DNA from: Actinomadura cremea
GTDB taxonomy: Bacteria; Actinomycetota; Actinomycetes; Streptosporangiales; Streptosporangiaceae
Direction of reading: 5' to 3'
Assembly (NCBI RefSeq): GCF_014648495.1
Contig: NZ_BMRF01000001.1
Coordinates: forward strand, 806,001 to 870,000
DNA: 64,000 nucleotides
Part shown: piece after piece, positions 53,006-61,214 of the stretch
How positions within the stretch are numbered: the stretch's first letter is position 1
Layout of the letters: the number at the start of each line of letters is the position of its first letter
Notes under the pieces: generated by a model
Told to the model about the DNA's origin: nothing
The model's database searches: none
What the model saw: only the letters and a program-made list of their open reading frames with translations
Program-made: the position numbers and the translations under genes

Positions 53006-53830
53006 ATGACCGCACCGAACGACGGGACGATCCGGCACTTCACCCTCCACCACGACGGCGTCACGATCCCGGTGGCCCGCGGCGGCCGGGGACGGCCGCT
53101 GGTCCTGTGCCCCGGGCTGAACACCACGCAGGCCGACCTGCGCGACCTGGCCGCGCTGCTGCGGCGCGATCACGACGTGGTGACCTTCGACCTCCGAGGC
53201 CACGGCCCGGCCTCGGCCGCCGACCGCTACACCTTCGGGGCGTTCCTCGGAGATCTCACCGCCGTGCTGGCGGAGCCGGGCCCCCTCGCCCTGCCCGCGG
53301 CGCCGGTGCTCGTGGGCCACTCGCTGGGCGCGGACCTGGCCGTGCACTACGCCTCCGAGCATCCTGGCCGCGTCGCCGGGCTGGTCCTCGTCGACGGGGC
53401 GAACCCGGTGCCCGAACCGTTCGTCACCGAGGCCGACCTGCCCGAGTTCCGCGCGATGTGGGAGGAGATGGCGGCGCGGCAGGCGGCCGACCGCGGCACC
53501 GCGCGTCAGGTGTCGCTCACCGGCCGGGACATTCTCGACCTGAACGTGGAGATCGACGCGGTCCGGGCCGGGATCCTCGATCGGTACCGGCGGATCGACC
53601 TGCCCGTCCACATGATCATGTCGATGTCGATGGCCGGGGCGGACGGCGACGCGCGGACCGTGCGACTCAACCGGAACTGGCGCGCCGGCGTCGAGCGGCT
53701 CGTCCGCGAGCGGCCGCACGTCTCCGTGTCCTGGCTCGACGCCGACCACCGGCTGGTCTTCACCCACGCCCGGGAGATCGCCCGCATCATCCGGAGCGCG
53801 CACGGCGCGGCGGGACGGACGGCTCCGTGA
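53006..53830 (+). CDS. Alpha/beta-hydrolase
   Basis: The 274-aa enzyme has the oxyanion region LVLCPGLNTTQADLRDLAAL, DLRGHG, and the nucleophile elbow LVGHSLGADLAVHYA (Ser in GHSLG). The acid is probably in a later strand, and the C-terminal His is in WLDADHRLVF. It could be an esterase, lactonase or haloperoxidase-like enzyme. ATGs at 52997 and 53006 are both close to a short leader. It is the first gene of an operon with the MerR regulator 23 nt downstream. Confidence 0.85.
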   Translation: MTAPNDGTIRHFTLHHDGVTIPVARGGRGRPLVLCPGLNTTQADLRDLAALLRRDHDVVTFDLRGHGPASAADRYTFGAFLGDLTAVLAEPGPLALPAAPVLVGHSLGADLAVHYASEHPGRVAGLVLVDGANPVPEPFVTEADLPEFRAMWEEMAARQAADRGTARQVSLTGRDILDLNVEIDAVRAGILDRYRRIDLPVHMIMSMSMAGADGDARTVRLNRNWRAGVERLVRERPHVSVSWLDADHRLVFTHAREIARIIRSAHGAAGRTAP

Positions 53831-53853
53831 CCGCGCCCTAGGAGACTGGTCGA

Positions 53854-54630
53854 ATGCTGACCATCGGGGAGCTGGCCTCGTACGCCGGAGTGACGGTGCG
53901 CGCGGTGCGGCACTACCACGCCAAGGGACTGCTCCCGGAGCCGGAGCGCGACCGCTCCGGCTACCGGAGGTACGACGGCGGCGCCGTGATCGAGCTGATC
54001 AGGATCCGGACGCTCGCCGAGGCGGGCGTCCCGCTGGCGCGGGTGCGGGAACTGCTCCGGGCGGACGAGGAGGAGTTCGCGGCGGCGGTCGCCGACATCG
54101 ACCGGCGGCTGCGGGCCGAGATCCGGGAGCGGCGGCGGCGCCGCGCGCGGATCGCCCGGCTCACCGCCGGGGACGGTCTGGTGCTGCCGCCGGAGGTGGT
54201 CGGGTTCCTCGACCGCCTCCGGGCGCTCGGTGTCGACGAGCGGATCGTCCGGATCGAACGCGACGGGTGGATCCCGCTGGCCGCGCACGCGCCCGAGCGG
54301 GTCGCCGAGTGGACGGCGCGCAAGCGGGAGCAGCTCGCCGACCGGCGGCTCGCCGACTTCTACCTCACCTTCGGCCGGGCGCTCGACTGGTCCGCCGACG
54401 ACCCGCGGCTGGCCGAGCTGGCCGACCGGGTGGCCGCGTACCTCACGCAGGCGGCCGACGAGCGGGGCGAGGACTACGTGGGCGACATCGGCGTCGCGCC
54501 ACCGCTCGTCGCGCTGATGGACGCGCTGGCGTTCGACGCCGCGCCACCGGCCCGCCGGCTCATCGAGCTGCTGCGGGAGCGCGGCTGGACCGGCTGGACC
54601 AAGGTCGAGCGCGCGGGCGCGGCGGGCTGA
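53854..54630 (+). CDS. MerR-family regulator
   Basis: The 258-aa protein has the MerR HTH: MLTIGELASYAGVTVRAVRH and YHAKGLLPEPERDRSGYRRY, then a helical linker. A C-terminal domain of about 140 residues with WIPLAAHAPERVAEW likely binds a ligand. It belongs to a large actinobacterial subgroup with RAVRHYHAKGLL. AGGAG precedes the ATG. It probably activates the upstream hydrolase through the dyad at 52966-52989. Confidence 0.9.
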   Translation: MLTIGELASYAGVTVRAVRHYHAKGLLPEPERDRSGYRRYDGGAVIELIRIRTLAEAGVPLARVRELLRADEEEFAAAVADIDRRLRAEIRERRRRRARIARLTAGDGLVLPPEVVGFLDRLRALGVDERIVRIERDGWIPLAAHAPERVAEWTARKREQLADRRLADFYLTFGRALDWSADDPRLAELADRVAAYLTQAADERGEDYVGDIGVAPPLVALMDALAFDAAPPARRLIELLRERGWTGWTKVERAGAAG

Positions 54631-54790
54631 CGGCGCGGGCAGTGCTCGGGGTGCCGGGCGAACCGCAGCTCGCCGACGTCGACCGTCCGGGTCCCGGCCT
54701 CGCTGTTCCACCTGTTCATGGCATGCCTCCACGGCGACCGGGGGCCGTCCACCACGGCTCCGCCGCCGAGAAAATTACAACTAGAATCAT

Positions 54791-54808
54791 TTAAGTTGCA
54801 ACCTTTAT
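54791..54808. promoter_or_regulatory. Probable MarR operator
   Basis: GTTGCAAC (54796-54803) is a perfect 8-bp palindrome in an AT-rich patch, TTTAAGTTGCAACCTTTA, 22 nt before the MarR start. The AAGTTGCAACTT type is common for this regulator family. Autoregulation is likely. Confidence 0.6.
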
Positions 54809-54829
54809 CCGGGTGCGTAGACTGGCCGG

Positions 54830-55258
54830 GTGGAAGCGCACGCGGAACCGCACGCCCTCTCCGAGCAGGAGATCTGCGGGCTGGTGAAGGGCCTCGCGTC
54901 GCAACTCGAGGTGCACGTCCGCGAGCGCGCGGTGAACCTCGACCTGACCGCCCCGCAGGCGACCGCGCTGCGGGAGCTGGCCGGTCCGATGACCATGCGC
55001 GACCTCGCCGACCGGATGAGCTGCGAGCCGTCCAACGCGACGTTCATCGTCGACCGGCTCGAACGGCTCGGGCTCGTCGAGCGCCGCCCGCACCCCACCG
55101 ACCGCCGCGCCAAGATCCTCGCGCTGACGCCGCGGGGCACCGAGGTCCGCGAGCGGCTCCTCGCCATGCTGATGGAGGACTCGCCGGTCACCCGGCTCAC
55201 GCAGGAGGAGCAGCGGACGCTCCGCGAACTCCTCCTGCGCGCGACCGGCCGGGACTGA
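54830..55258 (+). CDS. MarR-family regulator
   Basis: The 142-aa protein has LTAPQATALRELAGPMTMRD, the HTH LADRMSCEPSNATFIVDRLE and the wing RRPHPTDRRAKILALTPRG. It is monocistronic and convergent with a membrane protein gene 6 nt away, so its target other than itself is not local. The GTG at 54830 has no strong ribosome site. An operator-like palindrome lies just upstream. Confidence 0.9.
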   Translation: MEAHAEPHALSEQEICGLVKGLASQLEVHVRERAVNLDLTAPQATALRELAGPMTMRDLADRMSCEPSNATFIVDRLERLGLVERRPHPTDRRAKILALTPRGTEVRERLLAMLMEDSPVTRLTQEEQRTLRELLLRATGRD

Positions 55259-55264
55259 CCCCGC

Positions 55265-56296
55265 TCAGGAAACGACCCGCAGCGAGCCGATGACCTTGTT
55301 GACGTCCGACCAGTACTGCTCGTGCGTGTTCGGGACGTCGATCCACAGGCTGGACGGACGCTCCTGACCGGTGTCGACGACCACGACGACCGACAGGTCC
55401 ATCGTCGCCCGCAGGCCCGTCTCCTTGAAGTGCATCTCGCGCACCAGCACCCATGCCGGGCGCCCGCTCACCTTGAACGGCTGCGACGCGACGTCGCGTC
55501 CGGTCGTGCCGTCGCGGAAGTTGTCGAACTGGCGCGCGTCCTGGATCGCCGCGGCGACGTCCCGCAGCCGGTTCGGCCCGGTGTAGGCGCCCATGACGCC
55601 CTCGTCCACGACCCGGGAGCCGAGCATGGCCTGCCACTCGGCCTCGGTGTCGAACTTCTGGTGCGCGCTGTACGGGCCGTACGGCTCGGTGCTGAACGGC
55701 TCCCACGGCCGGCCCAGCTCCGCGTACGACAGCCGCGCCTCGGGGTCGGTGACGCGGCCGGCGACCTGCGACCCGCGCCCCGGATAGCGCGGCAGCTTCA
55801 CCGTCTCGTCGAGCCGCCGCACCTGCGGGCTGATCGCGCCGGTCAGCGGCGGGAGCTTCGCGCCCGCGATCGGCTTCAGCCGCTTGACCGTCCCGAGGCA
55901 GGACGCCTCGCTGCTCGCGCCGCTCGCCCGGTCCTGCTCGACGACCTTCCCCTCCACCAGGATCGTGCAGGTCAGCGCACCGGCCGCGCCCTCGCCGTCG
56001 TTCTCCGCCTCGACCCGCAGCGACTCGTCGCGGTCCGCCAGGAAGTCCAGCCGGAACGGCAGCGGCGTCGCCGACAGGGAGCCGGTCTCGATGCCGTCCG
56101 GCGTGTAGTAGCTCAGCCTCGCGTCGGAGCTCTCGCCGGTCACCAGGTAGGTGATCTTCTTGGGCTTGCCGACGGTGTTCGACACCCAGACGATCGCCGC
56201 GATCGGCTGCGCGATGGCGAGGCAGGCGCCCACGACCATCACCCATTCGGGGAGCCGCTGGTTGATCCGCCGGGCGCGCGGTGACATCCCGCTCAC
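55265..56296 (-). CDS. Membrane-anchored protein with MmpS-like domain
   Basis: The 343-aa protein has one N-terminal membrane helix (LPEWVMVVGACLAIAQPIAA). An outer domain follows beginning KKITYLVTGESSDARLSYYT, similar to MmpS-type beta-sandwich proteins. The remaining 220 residues are unrecognised and include VRRLDETVKLPRYPGRGSQV and HEQYWSDVNKVIGSLRVV. The GTG at 56296 has GGGGAGG 7 nt upstream and overlaps the stop of the upstream gene, so I prefer it to the ATG at 56287. The function is unknown. Confidence 0.75.
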   Translation of the reverse strand: MSGMSPRARRINQRLPEWVMVVGACLAIAQPIAAIVWVSNTVGKPKKITYLVTGESSDARLSYYTPDGIETGSLSATPLPFRLDFLADRDESLRVEAENDGEGAAGALTCTILVEGKVVEQDRASGASSEASCLGTVKRLKPIAGAKLPPLTGAISPQVRRLDETVKLPRYPGRGSQVAGRVTDPEARLSYAELGRPWEPFSTEPYGPYSAHQKFDTEAEWQAMLGSRVVDEGVMGAYTGPNRLRDVAAAIQDARQFDNFRDGTTGRDVASQPFKVSGRPAWVLVREMHFKETGLRATMDLSVVVVVDTGQERPSSLWIDVPNTHEQYWSDVNKVIGSLRVVS

Positions 56297-57147
56297 TTGC
56301 CCACCTCCCCGCCCGCCGGGGCGGCGGCCAGCGCCGCCGCGGACTCCCGGACCTCCGCCATGCGCTGCTCGAACTGCTCGCTCGTGCCCGCCCCGCTCCG
56401 GTGGGCGCTGTAGGCGCGGTCGGCCGCCCGCACGTGGTTCCCGTACGCGTTCAGGGCCGCCACCCGTTCCCTCATCCGGTTGCGCGCCCGGTTCACCTCG
56501 CGCCAGCGGGGCTTGAGCGCCAGCCGCAGCGCGTCGTCGCCCCGGTTCTCCTTGGCGAGCTTGCGCAGCGCCCGCTTCTCCACGGTCGTCTCCCGGCCGG
56601 TGACGGCGAGCTCCCACTCGATGGCCCGCACGTCGACGCCGTCGCCGTCCAGCAGCCCCGCCTTGTGGAGCTCCGACTCCAGGACGGCCTCCGCGGCGCG
56701 CTGCGCCCGCACGACGTCGTCCACGGCCCCGCCGAGGTCGTCGGTGAGGAAGTACCGGCCGTGGTGCGCGCGCCCTAGCTTCTCCCGCGCGCCGTCCCCG
56801 CTGCACGCGTACAGGACGATCCAGGCCACGATCTGCAGGGCCGTCCCGCCGCCGAGGAACGCGCCGAACCCGAACCGCCACCACAGCAGCGCCGTCCCGA
56901 CCTGCGCGAGGACGCCGAGCAGCGCGCCGAGCCCGCCGAGCAGCCACGGCAGCGCGGCGGCGGGCGCGAACCCGCACGCGGTCGCGATGCCGAGCGCCCA
57001 CCACGCGTCCGCGCCGCCGCGCCCGCCGCCCCGCGGCGGGTCGTCGCCCGCGGCCGTGAGCCCGTCCGCGCTCGCCGCCAGCACGTCGCGTTCGCCCGGC
57101 GGCAGGGACGGATCCACCACCGGCCGCAGCAATTTCTCCGTACTCAT
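56293..57147 (-). CDS. Hypothetical membrane protein coupled to the MmpS-like gene
   Basis: The 284-aa protein has two or three hydrophobic segments at about residues 48-115 (WWALGIATACGFAPAAALPW, LLGGLGALLGVLAQVGTALL, TALQIVAWIVLYACSG). A charged helical cytoplasmic part of about 150 residues follows (LHKAGLLDGDGVDVRAIEWE; EKRALRKLAKENRGDDALRL). I do not recognise a family. The ATG at 57147 starts MSTEKLLRPVVDP. The next gene overlaps it by four bases (GTGA). The two likely form a membrane complex. Confidence 0.7.
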   Translation of the reverse strand: MSTEKLLRPVVDPSLPPGERDVLAASADGLTAAGDDPPRGGGRGGADAWWALGIATACGFAPAAALPWLLGGLGALLGVLAQVGTALLWWRFGFGAFLGGGTALQIVAWIVLYACSGDGAREKLGRAHHGRYFLTDDLGGAVDDVVRAQRAAEAVLESELHKAGLLDGDGVDVRAIEWELAVTGRETTVEKRALRKLAKENRGDDALRLALKPRWREVNRARNRMRERVAALNAYGNHVRAADRAYSAHRSGAGTSEQFEQRMAEVRESAAALAAAPAGGEVGK

Positions 57148-57289
57148 CTGGATCTCCCCGCCTGTCCGGTCCGGAGAGATTATGGCGAGTAACCCCTGGT
57201 GTCCGGAAGACGCCCGAGGAATCCGTCCAGCAGCGACCGCGGGCCCGCGCGGTACTGGGCGTCGCGGTGAACCGCGGCCGGGGCGCTCG

Positions 57290-57901
57290 TCACCCCCGCG
57301 ACGCTTCGCCGTCCCGTCCGTCCCCCGCGGCGGGAGGCGTGACGTTCGCGCGCAGGAGCGCGAGGAAGGCGCGGAAGAGGCCCGGCATGTCGACGTCGTC
57401 CGGAGACAGCAGCCACTGCTGCTGGAGGCCGTCCATGACGGCGAGGAGCAGCGGGGCGGCCTGCTCGGGGGTGACGCCGCCGGGCAGGTCGGGGCCGCAC
57501 TCGGCGCGGACGACGTCGGCCAGCCACGTCCGGGACTCGCTGTAGCGGTCGCGGAAGAAGCCCGCCGCCGGATGGCCGTCGAGGACGCTCTCGGCGGACA
57601 GGACCGTGAACGACTGCACGATCCCGCGCCGCTCCCGGTTGTAGTCGATGATCGCCGAGATCGTGTCGAGGGTGATCGCCCCGCCGGAGTTGCCGAGCGC
57701 GATGACGTCCAGCCCGCGCTCGTCCCGCAGCCGCAGGACCTCGGCGAGCAGCCGGTCCTTGGTGGGGAAGTAGTGCAGGACGCCCTGCTGGGACAGGCCG
57801 ACGCGCTCGGCGACGGCGGCGATCGAGGCGCCCGTGTACCCGCGCTCGCCGAAGACGTCCAGGGCGGCGAGAAGGATCTCTTCGCGGCGGTTACGGGGCA
57901 T
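57290..57901 (-). CDS. TetR-family regulator (probable repressor of the GH3 gene)
   Basis: The 203-aa protein starts MPRNRREEILLAALDVFGER. Its HTH is ASIAAVAERVGLSQQGVLHY then FPTKDRLLAEVL. The C-terminal helical domain is of the BetI-like/TetR_C type (IIDYNRERRGIVQSFTVLSA). It is divergent from the GH3 glucosidase with two dyads between, an arrangement I recall for glycoside hydrolase genes in actinobacteria. Its effector is probably a sugar or aglycone, which is inference. Confidence 0.9.
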   Translation of the reverse strand: MPRNRREEILLAALDVFGERGYTGASIAAVAERVGLSQQGVLHYFPTKDRLLAEVLRLRDERGLDVIALGNSGGAITLDTISAIIDYNRERRGIVQSFTVLSAESVLDGHPAAGFFRDRYSESRTWLADVVRAECGPDLPGGVTPEQAAPLLLAVMDGLQQQWLLSPDDVDMPGLFRAFLALLRANVTPPAAGDGRDGEASRG

Positions 57902-57922
57902 GGCGCTCAGGATAGACCGAGG

Positions 57923-57966
57923 GTTACATAACAAGAAAGTAACATCACCTACCGATCACTCGGTAG
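57923..57966. promoter_or_regulatory. Dyads in the tetR/GH3 divergent promoter
   Basis: CTACCGA-TCAC-TCGGTAG (57949-57966) is a perfect 7-bp dyad typical of TetR sites. GTTAC (57923-57927) and GTAAC (57939-57943) form a second one in an AT-rich patch. They lie between the two divergent start codons. Confidence 0.7.
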
Positions 57967-58025
57967 CGAGGTCTACCGTGACGCCACCAGCCGCACCGCG
58001 CGCACCGACACCGGAGGAACCGGAC

Positions 58026-60377
58026 GTGAACCTGGACCTGGACGCCAAGACCCGCCTGCTCGCGGGCCGCGACATGTGGACGCTGCCGGACGAGCCCGCG
58101 CTCGGCCTCGGCCCGATCGTCATGTCGGACGGCCCGATCGGCGTCCGCGGCGTCGAGTGGTCGTCCACCGACCCGTCCATCGCGCTGCCCAGTCCCACCG
58201 CGCTCGCCGCCACCTGGGACGTCGCCCTGCTGCGGCGGGCCGGGGCGCTGCTGGCGCAGGAGGCGCGGCGCAAGGGCGTCCACGTGCTGCTGGCACCGAC
58301 CGTCAACCTGCAGCGGTCCCCGCTCGGCGGCCGGCACTTCGAGTGCCTCTCCGAGGACCCGCTGCTCAGCGGCCTGCTCGCGGCCGGATACGTGCGCGGC
58401 GTGCAGGGCGGCGGCGTCGCCGTCACCGTGAAGCACTTCGTCGCCAACGACTTCGAGACCGAGCGGATGACCGCCGACGTCGTGGTGCCGGAGCGGGCGC
58501 TGCGCGAGCTGTACCTGCGGCCGTTCGAGATCGTCGTGCGGGAGGCCGGCCCGTGGGGCGTCATGGCCTCCTACAACTCGGTCAACGGCACGACGATGAG
58601 CGAGAACGACCTGCTGATCAACGGGGTGCTGCGCGGCGAGTGGGGATTCGACGGGTTCGTCGTGTCCGACTGGTTCGGCGCCCGCGACACCGTCGGCGCG
58701 GCGCGCGGCGGGCTCGACGTCGCGATGCCCGGCCCCGCCACCGTGTACGGGCCCGCGCTCGCGCAGGCCGTCCGGGACGGCCACGTCGCCGAGGACGTCG
58801 TGGACGCGCACGTCCGGCGGGTGATCGACCTCGCGCGCCGCACCGGCGCGACGTCCGGCGCGCGGCCGTCCGAACCCCGGGAGGAGATCGACGGGGTGGC
58901 GCTCGCGCGCGAGATCGCCGCCCGCTCGTTCACTCTGCTGAGCAACGACGGGATCCTGCCCCTCGCCCGCGACGCGAGGATCGCGCTGATCGGCGGGCTC
59001 GCCACCGACGCCCGCGTGATGGGCGGCGGCAGCGCGCAGGTGTTCCCCGCGCACGTCGCCTCCCCGCTCGGCGGGCTCACCGCCGCCGGGCTCGACGTCG
59101 TGTACCAGCGCGGCGCCGACCCGAGCGTCCGGCTCCCCGCCGCGCGGTTCCCCCTGCGCGCGCAGGCCCGCGACGGCGACGGCGCCCTGCTCGGCGAGGT
59201 CGACCTGAACGACGGCGAGCTGCGCTGGATCGGGCGGCTGCCCGCCGGCATCGACCAGGACGCCCTGCGCACGGTGGCGGTGACCGGCGCGTACGTCCCG
59301 GAGGTCGGCGGGACGCACCGGTTCGAGGTGCAGGGCCTCGGCCGGTTCCGGCTGGAGGTGGACGGCGAGGTCCTGTTCGACGGCGCGATCGAACCGGACA
59401 GCGACGACGTGTTCGCCGCGTTCATGTTCCCGCCGCCCCGGACCGTCCCCGTCGAGCTGGACGCGGGCCGCGAGGTCGCCGTCCGGCTCGTCCACACCCT
59501 GGGCGACCGCCCCGTGGCGTCCTTCTCCGCGGTCGGCTTCACGCTGGCGCACCGCGAGCCGACCGCCCCCGCGGACGAGCTGATGGAGCGGGCCGTCGCC
59601 GCCGCCGCGGCCGCCGACGTCGCCGTGGTCGTCGTCGGCACGTCCGCCGAGGTCGAGAGCGAGGGCTTCGACCGCACGTCGCTGCGGCTCCCCGGCCGCC
59701 AGGACGAGCTGGTCGCGCGCGTCGCCGCCGCGAACCCGCGCACCATCGCCGTGATCAACGCGGGCTCGCCGGTCGAGCTGCCGTGGCGCGGCGACGTCGC
59801 GGCGCTGCTGCTGACCTGGTTCCCCGGGCAGGAGGGCGGGCACGCGCTCGCCGACGTCCTGCTCGGCGACCGCGAGCCCGGCGGGCGGCTGCCCACCACC
59901 TGGCCCGCCGAACTCGCCGACTGCCCCGTCTCCGACGTCACCCCGGCCGGCGGCGTCCTGCGCTACGACGAGGGCGTGTTCGTCGGCTACGCCGCCTGGG
60001 ACCGGGCCGGGACGAAGCCCGCGTTCGCCTTCGGGTCCGGGCTCGGCTACACGACCTGGTCGTACGAGGACGCCCGGTACGCGGACGGCGAACTGACCGT
60101 GCGCGTCCGCAACACCGGCGGCCGGGCCGGACGCGAGGTCGTGCAGACCTACCTGGCGCCCGCCGAACCGGGCCCGGACCGTCCCGCCCGCCGCCTCGCC
60201 GGCTTCGCCGTCGCCGAGGCCGGACCCGGCGAGGACGCGACCGTCACCATCGAGATCCCGCGCCGCGCCGCCGAGATCTGGACGGACGGCGGCTGGCGGC
60301 TCGTCCCCGGCGAGTACCGCCTCGACACCGGCCGCTCCCTCGACGACCTGCGGCTGAGCACTCCGCTCGCCTTCTAG
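58026..60377 (+). CDS. Family 3 glycoside hydrolase (beta-glucosidase) with PA14 insert
   Basis: The 783-aa enzyme lacks a signal peptide, so it acts inside the cell. The (beta/alpha)8 domain has LGLGPIVMSDGPIGVRG, KHFVANDFETER and the nucleophile Asp in GFVVSDWFGARDT. A PA14-type domain at about residues 390-520 includes VGGTHRFEVQGLGRFRLEVD. The sandwich domain has LLLTWFPGQEGGHALADVL, and a fibronectin-like C-terminus ends TGRSLDDLRL. It should release glucose or another sugar from imported oligosaccharides or glycosides. The GTG at 58026 has GGAGGAA upstream; a GTG at 57978 is less likely. Confidence 0.93.
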   Translation: MNLDLDAKTRLLAGRDMWTLPDEPALGLGPIVMSDGPIGVRGVEWSSTDPSIALPSPTALAATWDVALLRRAGALLAQEARRKGVHVLLAPTVNLQRSPLGGRHFECLSEDPLLSGLLAAGYVRGVQGGGVAVTVKHFVANDFETERMTADVVVPERALRELYLRPFEIVVREAGPWGVMASYNSVNGTTMSENDLLINGVLRGEWGFDGFVVSDWFGARDTVGAARGGLDVAMPGPATVYGPALAQAVRDGHVAEDVVDAHVRRVIDLARRTGATSGARPSEPREEIDGVALAREIAARSFTLLSNDGILPLARDARIALIGGLATDARVMGGGSAQVFPAHVASPLGGLTAAGLDVVYQRGADPSVRLPAARFPLRAQARDGDGALLGEVDLNDGELRWIGRLPAGIDQDALRTVAVTGAYVPEVGGTHRFEVQGLGRFRLEVDGEVLFDGAIEPDSDDVFAAFMFPPPRTVPVELDAGREVAVRLVHTLGDRPVASFSAVGFTLAHREPTAPADELMERAVAAAAAADVAVVVVGTSAEVESEGFDRTSLRLPGRQDELVARVAAANPRTIAVINAGSPVELPWRGDVAALLLTWFPGQEGGHALADVLLGDREPGGRLPTTWPAELADCPVSDVTPAGGVLRYDEGVFVGYAAWDRAGTKPAFAFGSGLGYTTWSYEDARYADGELTVRVRNTGGRAGREVVQTYLAPAEPGPDRPARRLAGFAVAEAGPGEDATVTIEIPRRAAEIWTDGGWRLVPGEYRLDTGRSLDDLRLSTPLAF

Positions 60378-60380
60378 ACG

Positions 60381-60412
60381 GACGCCCGCCGCACTTCGCC
60401 CGCGGCGGCGTC
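60381..60412 (+). terminator. Probable terminator after the GH3 gene
   Basis: GACGCCCGCCGC and GCGGCGGCGTC pair with one bulged base around ACTTCGCCC, 3 nt after the stop codon. It has no T-run. Confidence 0.5.
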
Positions 60413-60486
60413 GCTCCTCGGCGCCGTCGCCGTCCTCCCCGTCGAGGGCGTACGCTGATCCGCCGACGAGAAGGAGACTTCCGTTC

Positions 60487-61173
60487 ATGAAGATCAAGGT
60501 TCACGAACTCGGGGACGGCGACCGCACCGCCGTCCTGGTGCACGGGGCGATGGCGTCGGCCCGCACCTGGGTGCGGTTCGCGCCCCTGCTCGCGGCGCGC
60601 GGCTACCGGGTGCTCATGCCCGACCTGCGCGGGCACGGCGCCGGCCCGCGCGCCGCCTCCTACGCGGCCGACGACTTCGCCGCCGACCTCGTCGAGTCGC
60701 TGCCCGCCGGCGCGGACGTCGCGATCGGCCACTCGCTCGGCGCGCTGGCGCTCTCGCTCGCCGTCGCCGACCTGCGCCCCGCCCGCGCCGTCTACAGCGA
60801 TCCCGGGTGGCGGCTCGGCGACACCTCGCACCTCGTCGCGTTCGCCCGCCGCGCCAAGACCATGACCCGCGAGGACATCGCGGCCATGAACCCCCGCTGG
60901 GCCCCGGCCGACGTCGACGCCGAGCACGCCGACTTCGCCGACTGGGACGTCCGCGTCGCCGAGGCCCTCGCGGCGTTCGGCGCCCGCGTGCCGGACCGTC
61001 CGCTCGTCCCGTCCCTGGTCCAGGTCGCCGACCCGAGCTTCCTGGTCGACGCCGAACTCGCCGGGACCCTGCGCGAGCGCGGCTTCGAGGTCCGGACCGT
61101 CCCCGGCACCGGACACTGCATCCACCGCGACGACCTCGACGCCTTCACCGCGTCCCTGGACGGCTGGATCTGA
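60487..61173 (+). CDS. Alpha/beta-hydrolase
   Basis: The 228-aa enzyme has AVLVHGAMASARTWVRFAPL, DLRGHGAGPRAASYAADDF and the nucleophile motif AIGHSLGALALSLAV. The catalytic His is probably in GTGHCIHRDDLDAF. It resembles small esterases. GAAGGAGA precedes the ATG. It lies 109 nt behind the GH3 gene and 41 nt before the secreted SurE gene, so it may form a unit with the latter. Confidence 0.88.
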   Translation: MKIKVHELGDGDRTAVLVHGAMASARTWVRFAPLLAARGYRVLMPDLRGHGAGPRAASYAADDFAADLVESLPAGADVAIGHSLGALALSLAVADLRPARAVYSDPGWRLGDTSHLVAFARRAKTMTREDIAAMNPRWAPADVDAEHADFADWDVRVAEALAAFGARVPDRPLVPSLVQVADPSFLVDAELAGTLRERGFEVRTVPGTGHCIHRDDLDAFTASLDGWI

Positions 61174-61214
61174 CCGCAGCCATCGGTACCCCCACTCCCC
61201 GAAGGAGACGACCG

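Noticed and set aside
54474-54755. Minus-strand frame with MNRWNSEAGTRTVDVGELRF behind the MerR gene.
   Set aside because: It looks partly protein-like, but it runs into antisense of the MerR gene and has no ribosome site or family; chance cannot be excluded.
57945-60497. An 850-codon open frame antisense to the GH3 gene, and similar long antisense frames (7743-9032, 9277-11394, 487-2010, 39619-41301).
   Set aside because: They mirror real genes in a GC-rich genome, are rich in Arg, Ala, Gly and Pro, and show no domain, whereas the opposite strand encodes recognisable proteins.
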